From Bigelowiella natans CCMP2755 (Eukaryota > Cercozoa > Chlorarachniophyceae), in contig ADNK01002555.1 of the NCBI GenBank assembly GCA_000320545.1, forward strand, positions 29,284-93,283: a stretch of 64,000 bases of DNA, read 5' to 3'. Of the stretch, positions 49,607-62,698 are shown piece by piece; the first letter of the stretch is position 1; each line of letters starts with the position of its first letter. The notes below the pieces were generated by a model. The model saw only the letters and a list, made by a program, of their open reading frames with translations, was not told where the DNA came from and did no database searches. A program made the position numbers and the translations under genes.

Positions 49607-51247
49607 CTGTGTTAGGAGTGAAATCGATGCTATAGCCGTACAAGAGTCCTTAATCTGATTGTTGTTGTTGCTGTTGTTTAGTGATTGTAATAAGTTTCAC
49701 CAACAGTTGGTGGTGGTAGTAGTATACGAGAAGAATTCAAATAAATAGCGGTTGGTGTGGAGATTCGGTACATAAATAGAAAACATGCCATATATATTTT
49801 GGACAAAAACATATGATATAATAAATAATCTCTTCTTCCCTCATTTTACCTTTTCCCAGGCATTTGGCATTGTTGCATACTTTGCTATTTGAGCCTGTAA
49901 CAGTAGAATAATATATAATAGAATGCAGTTTATTGCTATTGCTCTCAATCTTACTCCTACGTCTATCTAACCATGATGGAGATGGTGTATGTATTGGATA
50001 TGTTGTGTTGTTGCTATATTGTTGCCTATCCCTCTCCTAGTAATATTATTTCTCTGCTGTCGTAAGTAAGTACGTAAGTAACTAAGCAGTATGTGGATGG
50101 GTAAGTAATATTTAATGGTTATTTGCCTATATATCATCCTTACTTGTGGTAATGAGTGTTGTTGTTGTTGATGATGATGTTGTGGTTATTATCGTTGTTC
50201 TTGAAGTATACACCATATAATGAAGCTGAACTGCGGGAAGTGCTGATTGAACGATTCTATTGGTATGATGAGTAAACACAACAACAGGTAATGCTAATTG
50301 AACGATTATATTGAAGTCCTTCAATACCACGACTGTTTACTTACTAACACACATTACGTAACAATACACCGTACAATATAGTGATACGTCAACACGCACA
50401 CATACCAATGATACATCATTACGTAACAATACACCGTACAATATAGTGATACGTCAACACGCACACATACCAATGATACATCATTGCAAGCTTTATATGG
50501 GAATATTTATGTGATAAGGAAACATTGTGTCGTAATTTCACCTTAAGAGAAAATTCCCCAAGTATAACTTCCAAACCTATCATTTGATCTATCTCATCAT
50601 CCTCATCATCATCATCATCAACATAACCTCTAAGCTATCACCATCATCATAACTTGTTGGCAGCCACCATTGTGTGATACATACTTGTTGGATGTAAGGA
50701 AGCAAACGAAGAAGCTTATATCTTTGTTCCTGAGAAGAAATCAGTAATACGGGGAAGGGTGAATATAGCAAGACTAGTAGCAATAGTAGTAGTAGTAGTA
50801 GTAGTAGTAGTAGCAGTAGTTTAATTTTGGCAGCATTACCTTTCTAACTTTTGATACTAATTTTGTCATTTCGATCTCTGCTTTTAAGGCCTTAGCCACA
50901 CGGTCATCTTTGGCAAAATGCTCCTTAACACGTTTAATTACCTAATTACATACTAGTGTTATATCGTATTCATACTTCATTACGTAGCATTATATGCCGT
51001 AGTATTGAGGTTAGAGCAGTGGTAATAGCACCACCACCAGCAGTAGTAGAAGAAGAGAAGGTTGTAACGACACAAGATTACGGTGCTAGTATTGATCAAT
51101 AAATAAAAATAATACAAAAATAATACTGTACTGTACTGTACTGCTACTGTGAGTACTTGTACTACTATTACTACTACTACTACTTTGAGAAGATTTGTTA
51201 GCTTCTTTCCCGTTGAATATGATTCCGGTATGGGGTTACTGCATATG

Positions 51248-51285
<38 letters not shown>

Positions 51286-52921
51286 TCTACGGATATGGAT
51301 GCATACAATAACATCAAACCAGCGTTGTTGTTGAGAATAACAATAGGAGCACGATCAACATAAGTTATTATATGTCAAGAACAAAATCTCATGAGAGAAG
51401 ATAAAGAAATAATAACAATATCCATCATGGTGATACTGGTGATAACGATGACAAAGCAAATGGTAATAAGCACTGTAATAAGAAAGAATTTTCTTGCTTG
51501 ACCTTCTGTGTTTGTCTATCGTCAAACTTAAGAATAGATTGTATTTACGTGTTGTGATTGTGACTATTCTTCTTATTCTTATTCTTCTTCTTCTTCTTCT
51601 TCTTCTTCTTCTTGCCCCAACAATCACAACCCGTCATTGTCTGGATTGCCCTTGCGTGAATTGATAGTATTAGATGTTGTTAATCGTATGTCATGCGTCA
51701 CCGTCTGAGTAGGAGGAGAGAGGGGCCATGATCCATCATTACAATTGATTATAATAATAATTATTTATTATTATATTATTATTTATTATTATTTATTATT
51801 ATTATTATAATAATAATAGGATATGACGTAGTAGTAGTTATTAATAGTGAATAAATAGCAACAACAAAAACAAGGGAGAAAAGGAAGGTTGGATAGCAGA
51901 AGAAGAGCTGCTGAACAAATCTAACCAAGTCCGACAATGTATGTTCAGAATCGCATAATAGTGGATATGTGAGTCATCATATTCATAATCTTCCTCTATT
52001 ATAATGTGGGTTTGGCAGCGGGTGTGTGTTGTAGCTAGATTGTTGTAACATAAAACAACCCAAATTTGAATAATAGGTCTTAGCGTAACGGTATAGTGTA
52101 TTATTGTTATAAATTTTGACTCGGATGCAGCGGTGAGACTAAACAGTTGATGATTTGTTCTTCCTCGCCACCAAACAACTTATCAATGTCATTATTATCT
52201 CATATATAATGGTGTAAACTCTCTTTTCCTCGCTGACTCACTCACTTTGGCAAGTAAATCCACAGCGGCATCAAATTTACATCTTTCTGAATCAATTCCA
52301 ATCTACTCATTTGATGTTATTTTTTGCGTTGTATGCAGGAGTGGGGGGGGGGGGGGAAGAGGGTGAAACACATATCAGCAATCCTATCAGAAGAACGATA
52401 ACAATGAATAAAATAACAGCACAAATGATGAATCGTGGAATGGTAATAATTTTCGAACATAGACGACGACTCACTCACCACTTCTTTCTTTATTAATTTT
52501 TACAATATATCAATTTTATCATCCTTTACAATTGCCAGTAGTAATAGTAGTAGGAGTAGTAGTAGTAGTAGTAGTACCTTCGTTACAACTTTCTCGGTAT
52601 CCGTATCAATTAGCAGCTGAATACAAATTACCAACAAACCAAACTAGTATCAGTATTACACCAAAAGGATGATATTAATCATATCCGCTAAAAGAGTACA
52701 TAAGCATATACCTCAAGATACATGAATATATAAATATTAAAGGTATGGTTTGTGTTGATAGGAGGTCAGACGTTCGGTGTGCTTACTTACTACAACTACT
52801 ACTACTACTACTACTACCTTAAGAAGTTTCTCAGTAGTTATCATTTTCTGCACTTTCAGCTTGGATTTTCCCTACACGCAGCAGTCAATGATAACACTAA
52901 TGATAATGATGAAGATGGAAT

Positions 52922-52956
<35 letters not shown>

Positions 52957-53667
52957 CTTACTACATACATACTGATGGTGGATTGCAGTAGCGCGACATG
53001 ATGTAAATCATAACCACAACCTCAGATTCAGTGGATTGCAGTAGCGCGACAACATGCAAATCATAACCACAACCTCAGATTCAGACTGTCGCTTTCTTTC
53101 CTCTTCTAATGTGGCGAGAATCTACAATGATGATGCGATGATGATGGTGACAATGATGAAGATGAAGATGGGTATATTTAGTGAAATAGTAATTGTTGTT
53201 ATTGTTGTATGATCTTCAAGTATCAACAAGATTTGTATATGTAACGTGTGGTAGTAAGTAATAGGGGTGGTGAGAGCGGTGGTGACGATGCTTCTTTAAG
53301 TAACTATATATTTATAATAATTAGGTTGTAGTAGTAGTAGTAGTAGTAGTAGTAGTAATGGTGATGGTAATGCTGATGATGGTTAATAAGGTCCTCATCT
53401 GATACTTCTTGACAACAAGATCATTATATTTATTTTATTAAAAAAGAATTTAGCGTTATTATTTCCAGTATCTGTCTGCGACAACTCTATTCTTCTATAT
53501 TCACCCACTAGTGATTGATAATTACGGTTGTAATCAAAATAGCAATCATAGTTACTAATAAATGTTGTAATTCATTATTCTTAAGAATGATTACCTGTGA
53601 TTCAATTCTTAAAATTTTCTTACGTTTTTCCTCATCTGATATTTCGAATTCCTTTGATGCATCTCTA
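49607..53667 (-). CDS. Charged helical exons, perhaps the N-terminus of the ABCB protein
   Basis: Short exons with GT-AG borders on the minus strand encode Lys/Glu-rich helical peptides. In order they are ASKEFEISDEEKRKKILRIE (about 53667-53596), ILATLEEERKRQ (53.1 kb), KSKLKVQKMITTEKLLK (52.85 kb), LLIDTDTEKVVTK (52617-52579), KRVKEHFAKDDRVAKALKAE (50.9 kb), KYATMPNAWEK (49.87 kb) and IKDSCTAIASISLLTQ (49.63 kb). I do not recognise a family. They run in the same direction as the ABCB gene with no visible stop between, so they could be its cytosolic N-terminus. A separate coiled-coil gene is equally possible. The first exon is not found. Confidence 0.35.
50353..50485. repeat. Two-copy 65-base tandem duplication
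   Basis: Units start at 50353 and 50418 and share ATTACGTAACAATACACCG. They look identical over their length. Confidence 0.9.
52978..53084. repeat. Two-copy 53-base tandem duplication
   Basis: Units start at 52978 and 53031 with GTGGATTGCAGTAGCGCGAC. They differ in a few bases (CATGATGTAAATC versus CAACATGCAAATC). Confidence 0.9.
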
Positions 53668-53725
53668 AGAACAACGAGGAGTACATTATAGGCTCACACA
53701 TCATACACTACTACTGCTATGATAC

Positions 53726-53769
<44 letters not shown>

Positions 53770-54180
53770 ATACACACAATAAAACGAAGAGTATATTATT
53801 ATTCCTATGGAATATGATGCCGTGACATCATGCAATTGGGCATCATGCCATTCGAAATAGCTTTGGTATCTATGTTATCTTATTTTTTGTTATTCAAATC
53901 TAGAAATTAATTTAAATTAGTATTGTTAATGGTATGATTGCTATTATTACATGAATAGTTTTCCAAAAACTACAACGACAGCAACGAATAGCATAAAATA
54001 AGCCATCAACTTGTCTCTGTAGTAGTAAATTCATCAGCACACAAAGTTGCGATCATATGAAGACAAAAATCAAGCACGGGTTAAAATGCGAATTCATCTA
54101 AAAATAAATCGTAAAAATGGTATGAACAACAAATGTAGGTAAATATAGCTATTTTGGAACAGGCAACCTTTTGGGGGGCC

Positions 54181-54306
54181 ATATGTACTTCTTCAGAGCA
54201 GAGGATTTTGTTGAGAGATAGAAAACCAATAGGAAATCTATAAATATGTACTTCTTCAGAGCAGAGGATTTTGTTGAGAGATAGAAAACCAATAGGAAAT
54301 CTATAA
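54181..54306. repeat. Two-copy 63-base tandem duplication
   Basis: Units start at 54181 and 54244 with ATATGTACTTCTTCAGAGCA and look identical. Confidence 0.9.
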
Positions 54307-54665
54307 TGTTTCATTGAAGAGTAGCATTGTATTGGAAATTGAATATTTATCACAGCAGCCAAACTACTACTATTCCTTCTAATTTGTAAAAGACTGGAAT
54401 TACTTTTCTACGTGGTATATATAGTTTAAAGGAGGAAGACGATGTAGGAAAATTATCTATTGTTAGCCTTTTGGTGAGGATCAGATTTACTAGTAGTGGA
54501 AGAAACAAAAAATGGCAAGTGTTTTCTGTGAGCTGATAGTAATGGCAAATTAGTAGATACATAGGGCATCCTTAGACACGGCCTTCGTTCCTTTCGAATG
54601 GAATAACAGCAGAACCTAACGATAGAAACTAGTATTATGACACCCATCAATTCTTTGATAGATCC

Positions 54666-54673
54666 TCTTTCTT

Positions 54674-54734
<61 letters not shown>

Positions 54735-54793
54735 GTCTGCCAGCCATCCTCTAACAGGTTTGTCTGACAACAAACACAATACTCTCACAGATC

Positions 54794-54848
<55 letters not shown>
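54666..54848. repeat. Long CT tract followed by CT and CA tracts
   Basis: A CT run of over 60 bases (54666-54731), then a second CT run and a CA run (about 54794-54848). Confidence 0.9.
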
Positions 54849-54850
<2 letters not shown>

Positions 54851-56631
54851 TCTGTCTGACGACACAGGCGACGAAGACGACAACGACGACGTGACAACAC
54901 TAAGCTATGCACAAAGGAATAAACACTATGATTTTTCACCAGAATCCCTCCCACTCCAGCAAGGACAGGGAACCTGAGAAAGATTGGGTTGAGAAGACAT
55001 CTATTAAACAAAGATTTAATAATGATAGAAAGAAATTTTAGTAGTAGATGAAGAAGCTGGCGCATTCCCAAAAATAGACATGAGTAAGGTTCATTCGATG
55101 AGAGCATGTGTTATAATCGTGTTATAATCGTGCTAAGAAATTCCGAGAGGGTGCTTACATTTTAATCAATATGATCAGAGAAAAACGTACCCACATCATT
55201 TGAAATCAGATAAATATGGTTAGAGGGGAACATATCCACACCATTTTATAATGAGAGGGAACGTATCCACACATTTGAAATCAGATCAAATGTGATGACA
55301 TTGCGGTTTTATTCGATATCAGGATTATGATACAAGAAGGACGGATAGTAATGTTCACACCAACATAATTAGCCTTTTTCCAACTTGTTAGTATTCCTAT
55401 TGTTACCTCATGATCGGACTCAGCCTGGAAGTATTCGCCCCCATCTCCCAGTAGACAGGTGCTTCGAGGGGAGCAGCGAACTGAGAGGACAAACTTCGGA
55501 GTGTTGAGTGAGAACGAACTGCAGGGCATTTATGATAGACGACAACAAATAATTCAGAATAAAAAATGGGAGCACAGCTTGTCGTTACGTTTGCTAAGCT
55601 CAAGCTTCGAACTGCTGGTGTTTGCTATGACGACAAGATAAAATGATTGACGCATTGGAGTAAATGCCATGTGATTCAATATCTTATCTGAAAGAGTTAA
55701 TACTAGAGACTGCTCATATTTGAAGATGAATGCCTAGTGATCAACAAGAGAGGTTCCCAGCCTGCTTCAACCTATCACCCTACATTTTGTTGCACTCTGA
55801 AGAAGGGCTCTCTGAGTTTTAGATTTTAGAATATTGAATAATTGAGACTTCAAATCTTTGACATGGGAGAGGAGGATAAAAGACCATGTGTACTCTGTGT
55901 CGCAAATAAGGTTTCACAACGAAAATTTTACACAAAGTTGCGTCCTGGCCTCGAGAAGAGGACTAAGAGATGACAATGGGAAGTGGTAAGACAAAGTATT
56001 ATAACTGTGTTGGGAGATATAAGAGAATGCGGGAGATTCAACACTGATTGTTTACAATCCATTAACTCACAAGATATTCATTGAAGCAGGTCATGTGTTG
56101 TGGCTGATACAATGGGCTTTGCTTGGTTCTAAACTTAAATTCAACCAATATTTACATTACATAATGCAGAGAGACAGATATAATACACGTATACATCTGA
56201 GCAGATTTAAATATTTGTAATTCAATTAAGTATGACAATAATGTGGGTATTCTTATTTATGCGTCGTGTGTCTGATGTATATGCCACAACGGTATTTTAT
56301 TGGATGGTGATATGCTCCAGCAGCAGATTCATGCATTGCTGCTCGGCAATTAGATGATTGATAATGAATTTTATATCCATGTCAGTTTTCGATTCTAACG
56401 ACGCGTTGATTGATATTAGGCCACAGCGGGAGTCTGTTAATGTTGCTGTCACAAGCAGCTGGTGTCTATGCAACGCCATCACTCTCCTCAGCAGTCACCT
56501 TATCACCAACATCTGCAGGTCGGTCGCTAGTGGGTGGTATATCATGGTGAACTTGTACTATTTACGTACACCAGTGGGTTGCTACTAAACACCCAGCATG
56601 CTGCATTCTTCTATGATGATGAATACTACGT

Positions 56632-56633
<2 letters not shown>

Positions 56634-56683
<50 letters not shown>

Positions 56684-56698
56684 TAGGTTTGGGAGTAT

Positions 56699-56762
<64 letters not shown>
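56634..56762. repeat. Compound CT / CG / AT / GT microsatellite
   Basis: (CT)n runs straight into CGCGCGCG, then after about 18 bases into (AT)n and directly into (GT)n. All four elements are alternating or pyrimidine-purine tracts that can adopt non-B DNA. Confidence 0.9.
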
Positions 56763-56764
<2 letters not shown>

Positions 56765-57250
56765 ATGTGTGGGTATGTGTACACAAAAACCGATGCGCCA
56801 GCTTAAGTTTCAATTTAATTTAATTTTATATCAGTAAATGTAGGAGAGTAAGAAGGTATAATATGTAATATTTATAATATGACTTATTATTTATGATATA
56901 TTTAGCATGCTGGGATGCATTTCGGGTCAGTGACAACGGTCTAAACTACACATCTCTTCATAGGTAGTATATACCAAGAATTTAATTTAGCCTGATTATG
57001 AAGTTCGTGTTTCATCTCATTCATTGAATAAATTCGGGATAAATCTGAGCAAAGAATGTATTTGTTTACCCATAGAAACATAGATTGTAGATTCGTTGTG
57101 GAAGCAAGCCAAATCCGTTTTTGGAAGTTTGATGTACGAACTGGATAACATAAAAAAATAGCCAATTCTTTTTCAGATTATAATATTTGGGAATGTTAAT
57201 CCTTAAAGTGTTGCCTAGCATTATTTATTGTTGATATAGCATACAATTCG

Positions 57251-57954
57251 ATGGCATGTCTATTAAGTCTGCTGCTCTTAATATCAGGTGTTTTTCTACT
57301 ACGATTACCTCGATGTCTTTATTGGTAAGGATGGTAGTTAGTGATGCACATTTGACGACGAAAATACACGAATACGGATGAAGGATTGTTCAATAAGTGT
57401 AGAATGAGGAGTATTAGTATATCTCATCCTATGGGTGGAATTGGGGGTGGTTGAAGGTGATTACAGAATTGCTACACCACAGCACAATTTTTATTCCATA
57501 TTACTGATCCATCATCGATTGGTATCGTTTTTTCCCACAGTTTGTTTTGTGCTACTGTTCAACGACGATGTATTAAATATAAATATATCTTCTTCTTTCT
57601 AACATTTTTTGTATTATCTTTCTTATCATGCCCAGGGAATAACGTTGGGTTTCAATATACTCCAGGAAGAGACTATCGTTTCACAGGGTAACCGATTTAA
57701 CTTTCTAATTAGAAAAGGAAAAGGGGGGTAGGAAGGGGGGGCTAGGGGGTTGGTCCGAAAAAATCGTTGAATCGTGATTTTGAACACTATCGTAGATATG
57801 GTTGTTTTCAATCACAACCAATGAACCAAAACAGACTGTAGCTTGGAAGCAAATACTGCGCACACATACACATACATATAAATACATGCACACTTCAGTA
57901 GCTCTTCACTTTAAGGCTACTAATCCACCTGATGATAGTGGTTCCCATTAACAG

Positions 57955-58037
<83 letters not shown>

Positions 58038-59603
58038 GCACGCACAACATTGTAGGGGCGATGTTCTTTCTGCAATTGTGTTGTTGTCGTTGTCGCCATC
58101 CTTCACAGCTGCTGCTGTTGTACTACTACTGCTACTACTACTGCTACTACTACTGCTACTAATACTAATACTACTACTTAAACTACCTATATCTGTTCTG
58201 TGTCGTCAGCTACTCTCTTCCTGATCCAACACGAATCAATAGCTCTAGCGGTTATTTCTCTTTTGCATGGCATGTGGAATCTACAGACAGAGGGTTTGTT
58301 TTGTTTGCTAACACCCTGCTTTCAACACCAAAGTGATATTTGATGAGAGAGATAGCTCTAGAGAGGAGGAATCAGCCTATACAGCAGCTGCAAATACCAA
58401 CTCTCTTCTTGTATAACAACGTTATGTTGAATCAGTTGTTATGATGATCTTAATTTTCGATATGCTTGATCAAGTTATAGTAAACATAGAGCCAATGATT
58501 TGAGTGTTGATTCTTATTTCCTAAAGTATCATCACCATCACCATCACCATCATTATTTACACCAACCTCACATGTATTCCTATAGTTGCCTCATGTTTCT
58601 ATCTTGTATTTACAGACATGATGGTTGGGGATTCGAAGTGACTAAGGGGGACATTGTCAGTAGTCATTGATAGTCATTGAGCTGCTGTTTACAATGTGAT
58701 GATGGTGATGATGAATTTGTTGTCTTTAGAAGGGTAATAAATATTAGTAGCAGCAAGACAAAGATACAGAATAGAGTTAAAATAACAATCAGGAATTTAT
58801 GGTTGAAACTTAGCTCATGTTGATCTTCCTGCCCATTACTGCTAATACTAACATATTTGTGAATCTTTGTTTATGATGCTAATCCTACTAACCTCTACTA
58901 ATACGTGGTATAATCTCGACATTATCAGTTGTTTTCCCCTACTACATCTCCGTCTCCATCCCACACCGGAAGAACAACTTCTCCTACTCATAATAATATA
59001 CTATCCGCAATGCCTACAGTATCGACTCAAAGGGTATCATACACCCCAACAAGGGTAAATCTTATAACTTCTATCATGATGCTATTGACAAGAAAATAAT
59101 AACAGTATTTGTTAATTATAATAATGTGCGTGTTTCATCCGTGGTAGGGTATGAGAAAGTGCATATAGTTGATGTCAGTGTTTCATTTATCACCACACAT
59201 AGTGCAAATATTATTATGTAAGTTTGTCTTTCATCATAATCATCAGCAGTAGCAGCAACACCATCTTCGTCATCATATTCATCTTCATTATCATGAAGTC
59301 CTTTTTCTCTTCTTGTTCTTATTTTTAACCATTATTTGATCCTTTTGTTCTTAATTGACCAGGCTCCTACTACTACTATCCCTACCTCTACATCGCCAAC
59401 CCAATCTCCTTCTCTTGCTCCTTCTGCTGCTGTCATTACTGAAATGCACGTAAACGCAACTTTTAACTTGGTACCGCTGCTGCTGCTGTTGCTACAACAA
59501 CTACTACTCCTTCTACTACTGCTACTACCAGCCAATAATTATTTCAGTAGTGCTAAGAAGTATTGTCTTGATGTAGTCGGTAGTGGCTGTAGTGCCAGCG
59601 CTA

Positions 59604-59637
<34 letters not shown>

Positions 59638-60620
59638 GCAAAGGTGCTAGTTACAATCATGTTGCGATTCTCAGCATTCCTTACATTACTAGTCATCATC
59701 ATCTTCCATACAATCATTACTCTTCTTCTTTATCCCATCATCTTCACCTCTCCATGTGTGTGTTGTTTCTTCTTTAATTAACCTGCATCATTGCTGTGTT
59801 TCAATTTAGATGAGTGTTTATTCCAACTTACCTATTCAAGATCAAATGGAGTTAAGAAGAGGGTATGTTTGTATGTTGTTGTATAGTTGTAGGCCAAGAA
59901 TAAAAATATTCTGTCAACGTCAATTTTTGACTATTTATTGTTTTTTGTGGTATTCTAGTTGTCGTCGACATTGTAATTTCTGAAATACATCCATCATTGT
60001 CTTCTCTTCTTTTTTCATTATTATTATATACTAGGAGTGAAGATGCTGTTATAAATGCAGTGAATGTACCGAATATAGTCTGGTATTGCACCAGAGTAGT
60101 AATTGCGGGAGACCCTACAACTGGTAATATATTACTGCACTGAATAACCAGTCAACACGTGTGTACATCTATTTTATTACACCGCCTTGAAGATTAGAAA
60201 GATATATTCTCTTCTATCGATCCTCATGCCATTTGTTATTTAACAGGGACTACTACTCCAGGGGAGGGGGGGGGTAATAGCACAGCTACTACCGCAATAG
60301 TGAATTTGCGTTTTACCCTGCCGACAGCACAGCTTGCACAAAGCCTTGAGATCAAGTTGTTATCTCCAACAGGGGTGTGTACTTCATTGTGACGATCATG
60401 TTGCTACCAACAAGAAGTAGAGAAAAAAAACAGCACCCGTTTATACTCAATGTGAATATGCATTTTTCCTTTTCATTCTTTTCTTTTGTTTCTCCTTCTT
60501 TTCTTCCTATCATTCCAACTCAATCTGTTATTTATGATTCTGTTGCAGGTTTTCAATAATCGATATGGATTTAATGTCAGCAAATTCGGAGAGCCTTCGA
60601 TGATAAATATATCAAAAGGC

Positions 60621-60661
<41 letters not shown>

Positions 60662-60750
60662 AGAGAATGTAGTAGGGTTTAAACATAGAGCTTAACACCA
60701 TTGCGACCACGCCGGGATCAATATTCATGTTCGGCACACACGCGCGCGCA

Positions 60751-60799
<49 letters not shown>

Positions 60800-61247
60800 G
60801 ACAGATAGAGTGAGCGGGGGGGCGGGGAAGGGCGGAAGGGGCTTGTAGCGATACGCAGTGATATAGTAGTCTTCTTCCTTAAAATCTAACTCATTGTGAT
60901 TCTCATCATCGCCTTATTGGTTGAACGTTGATAATATATCTTATCTATCTATACCTATCTATCTATCAGCGGCGGAATATTCTGTTTCTTTTGCACCTAC
61001 GATGGCTAAGCACAATGATGATACTCCTCCTCCTTCACTGCAAAAGTAAAAAATCAATATAATTGTCGTAGATAATAGAGATAGTAGAGAGTAATTCTTT
61101 GCGTAAACACTGTAAAAACAAAATGGATTTTACAAGATAATATGAGTTATACTGATATTGTGTCGCTCTCCACATTACACGTACTGAGGGCATTACTCAA
61201 TATGTAGATGTATGAATATTAGCAAATGAATTTATTCATAGTATTTT

Positions 61248-61284
<37 letters not shown>

Positions 61285-62228
61285 AATGCCATGTGTTAAT
61301 TTTAGCCCCAATGTCGCTCGGTCGCATGGAGAAGAGGTTAGTAGTTATTATTACCGTAGCGACAACAGTAGTGATGATTTTTCTAGAGGATAACAGCAAC
61401 CACGTAATTTCTAGGATAACACTCACTCACTCTCACACACATACACACACACAGCTCTTTGTTATCTCTAGTGGTCCCAATAGTTGTTGGTTCATTCTTG
61501 TCGGTGTTTCGTTACATAGAGCGCTCATGATATTGGAGTAATTGTTGGGGGCATTTTTGGAGGATTAGCGGTAATGATAGAAGAAGAAGAAGATGATGAT
61601 GATGATGATGATGAGGAAGTACCAGTAGTTGCAGCGCTTGGCTATGTGTGGGGGGGGGGGGGGCATAGATGATAACCATCCATCTTCTTCTGCGTGTAGA
61701 ATCAAAGAAGTACTTCTCATAAATAGTTTTGGTAAAATCAATGACGAAGTCTTACTATATCTTGCATTTAAGGCTCTGGCTCTCATTGGGGTTTTCATTC
61801 GAAAGTATTGTTTGAAAACAGTTCAACGTGGAATGGAAAGGCCTCCATCGATTCCTCGGCCAATCGGTGAAACAAACTATTTGTACTACTATGGTGATAT
61901 TATTTTGTCCCGTGTTTTTCCAAACATGTGATCAATAGAACTATTTATTTATTTCTATCTACCTGACGTACAAACAAATGATGTTAGAGGTAGCACACGA
62001 AAGATGAAGAGGGGAGGGGGGGAGTTCTGATGCTAGATCTTGGTAGTAATAATATACTCTTCCAGGATGAGATTTGTAAATTTTTGCGACAAATAGTTAA
62101 TTTTGAAGTCCCGGAATGTGATTTCTGTAATAGCAATTTTACTCGCGTCTTCCTCAGGAAATCGTCATGGGTTTGAAGGCCTTGATGAGGCGGAATCTAG
62201 GGCGGTAGTGACAATTGAGCAGATATGA
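57251..62228 (+). CDS. Type I membrane protein with signal peptide and Ser/Thr/Pro stalk; family unknown
   Basis: I do not recognise the family. Fifteen exons join with every phase agreeing: 57251-57287, 57636-57687, 58249-58293, 58616-58655, 58929-59033, 59363-59470, 59810-59862, 60035-60123, 60247-60374, 60549-60621, 60970-61045, 61306-61336, 61520-61570, 61773-61866 and 62158-62228, giving 350 residues. MACLLSLLLLISG is a signal peptide. Next comes an extracellular part (FQYTPGRDYRFTG, SFAWHVESTD, DGWGFEVTKG), then a mucin-like stretch (SPTTSPSPSH, PTSTSPTQSPSLAPS). The following region (NLRFTLPTAQLAQSLEIKL, then FNVSKFGEPSMINIS) resembles the small beta-strand domains common in algal surface proteins. 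A transmembrane helix (IGVIVGGIFGG plus LALIGVFI, about 282-305) and a basic then acidic tail of about 45 residues end it. A role as a cell-surface or adhesion protein is an inference. Confidence 0.75.
57956..58175. repeat. CT, CA and TAC/CTG repeats in an intron of the type I gene
   Basis: (CT)n at 57956-57996 runs into (CA)n at 58000-58033, and (TAC/TGC)n follows at about 58117-58175. All lie in intron 2. Confidence 0.9.
59500..61665. repeat. Further intronic repeats of the type I gene
   Basis: CTA/CTG at about 59480-59530, GAT at 59606-59636, GA at 60625-60659, TA at 60750-60797, GA at 61250-61281, GAT at 61588-61612 and a G run at 61649-61664. The GA run at 60625 starts four bases into the intron, at the donor GGTGAGAGAG. 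Confidence 0.85.
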
Positions 62229-62355
62229 TTTGCTCAAGGAAGATCAATGTGTTTCTGTTGGTTTAGTTATCACATATTTTTTGTAGATTTTGAATGGTGC
62301 GTGCTTGTTTCATCTCAGTTTTGCATCGTTCTCTTTTTTCCTCTCTCTCTCTCTC

Positions 62356-62394
<39 letters not shown>

Positions 62395-62479
62395 GTGTAT
62401 GCCAGTGTCTGAGTGTATGTGCATGTGCACATGAGAAAAACACGCACACCGAGTGAGATAGAGAAGGAGGTAGTATTCG
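62229..62479. other. 3' flank of the type I gene with CT/GT repeat
   Basis: AT-rich DNA after the stop codon with a CT then GT run (about 62340-62400). No gene is seen. The TA-poor island begins shortly after. Confidence 0.6.
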
Positions 62480-62524
62480 TGTCAAGGTCCTTTGAAATGT
62501 CATTTTTCCTTCACAAAGGAACCC

Positions 62525-62698
62525 ATGGATGAGAGCCAATTTGAAGATAGTGATGCAAAGCTAGGTTGTGAGCACACGTGTCAGAACAAGGAATCACCGC
62601 CATGTGCAAATTTGCATTCTTATAAGTTTGACTTTGTGGATGATGATCTTATGTTGGGGATCAAGATTAGCAATGTGTCTCATCGACAGATTGTTTGA
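62525..62698 (+). CDS. Possible small or partial coding exon
   Basis: An ATG frame of 57 codons with balanced, acidic content (MDESQFEDSDAKLG, then YKFDFVDDDLMLGIKIS) ends at TGA. It looks more protein-like than other frames in the island and has a possible donor after RQI (ATT|GTTTGA). A downstream acceptor at 62730 would open a second frame, but the phase does not give the acidic reading. I do not recognise it, and it could be chance. Confidence 0.25.
   Translation: MDESQFEDSDAKLGCEHTCQNKESPPCANLHSYKFDFVDDDLMLGIKISNVSHRQIV

Larger units (their letters stand above)
42297..53357. repeat. Trinucleotide-repeat-saturated introns
   Basis: Repeats in and around the ABCB gene: TAC at 42297-42315, GGTA then GAG/GAT at 42477-42605, TAG/TTG at 43893-43962, TAG at 44337-44352 and 44729-44752, ATC at 47245-47287 with TA to 47323, CT then CA at 47503-47640, CAA at 49052-49081, TA at 49375-49404, TAG at 50785-50818, CTA at 51161-51183, AT at 51251-51281, TTC at 51578-51612, TTA at 51750-51822, CTA at 52790-52817, GAT at 52920-52957 and TAG at 53323-53357. 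Positions are approximate. Several runs abut splice sites. Confidence 0.85.
53668..57250. other. Region between ABCB-side exons and the type I protein gene
   Basis: I see no convincing splice chain here. It holds a CA repeat (53730-53764), a duplication (54181-54306), CT and CA runs (54666-54731, 54794-54848), a compound repeat (56634-56762), and loosely repeated blocks near 55185-55290 (ACGTATCCACAC, TTTGAAATCAGAT). A 61-codon minus-strand frame (56482-56297, ending EHITIQ) and a 60-codon plus frame at 55459-55641 are open, but nothing supports them further. If the flanking genes are divergent as drawn, this stretch contains both promoters. Confidence 0.45.

Noticed and set aside
54453-54894. 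Long frames through CT/GA runs on both strands
   Set aside because: They are translations of microsatellites.
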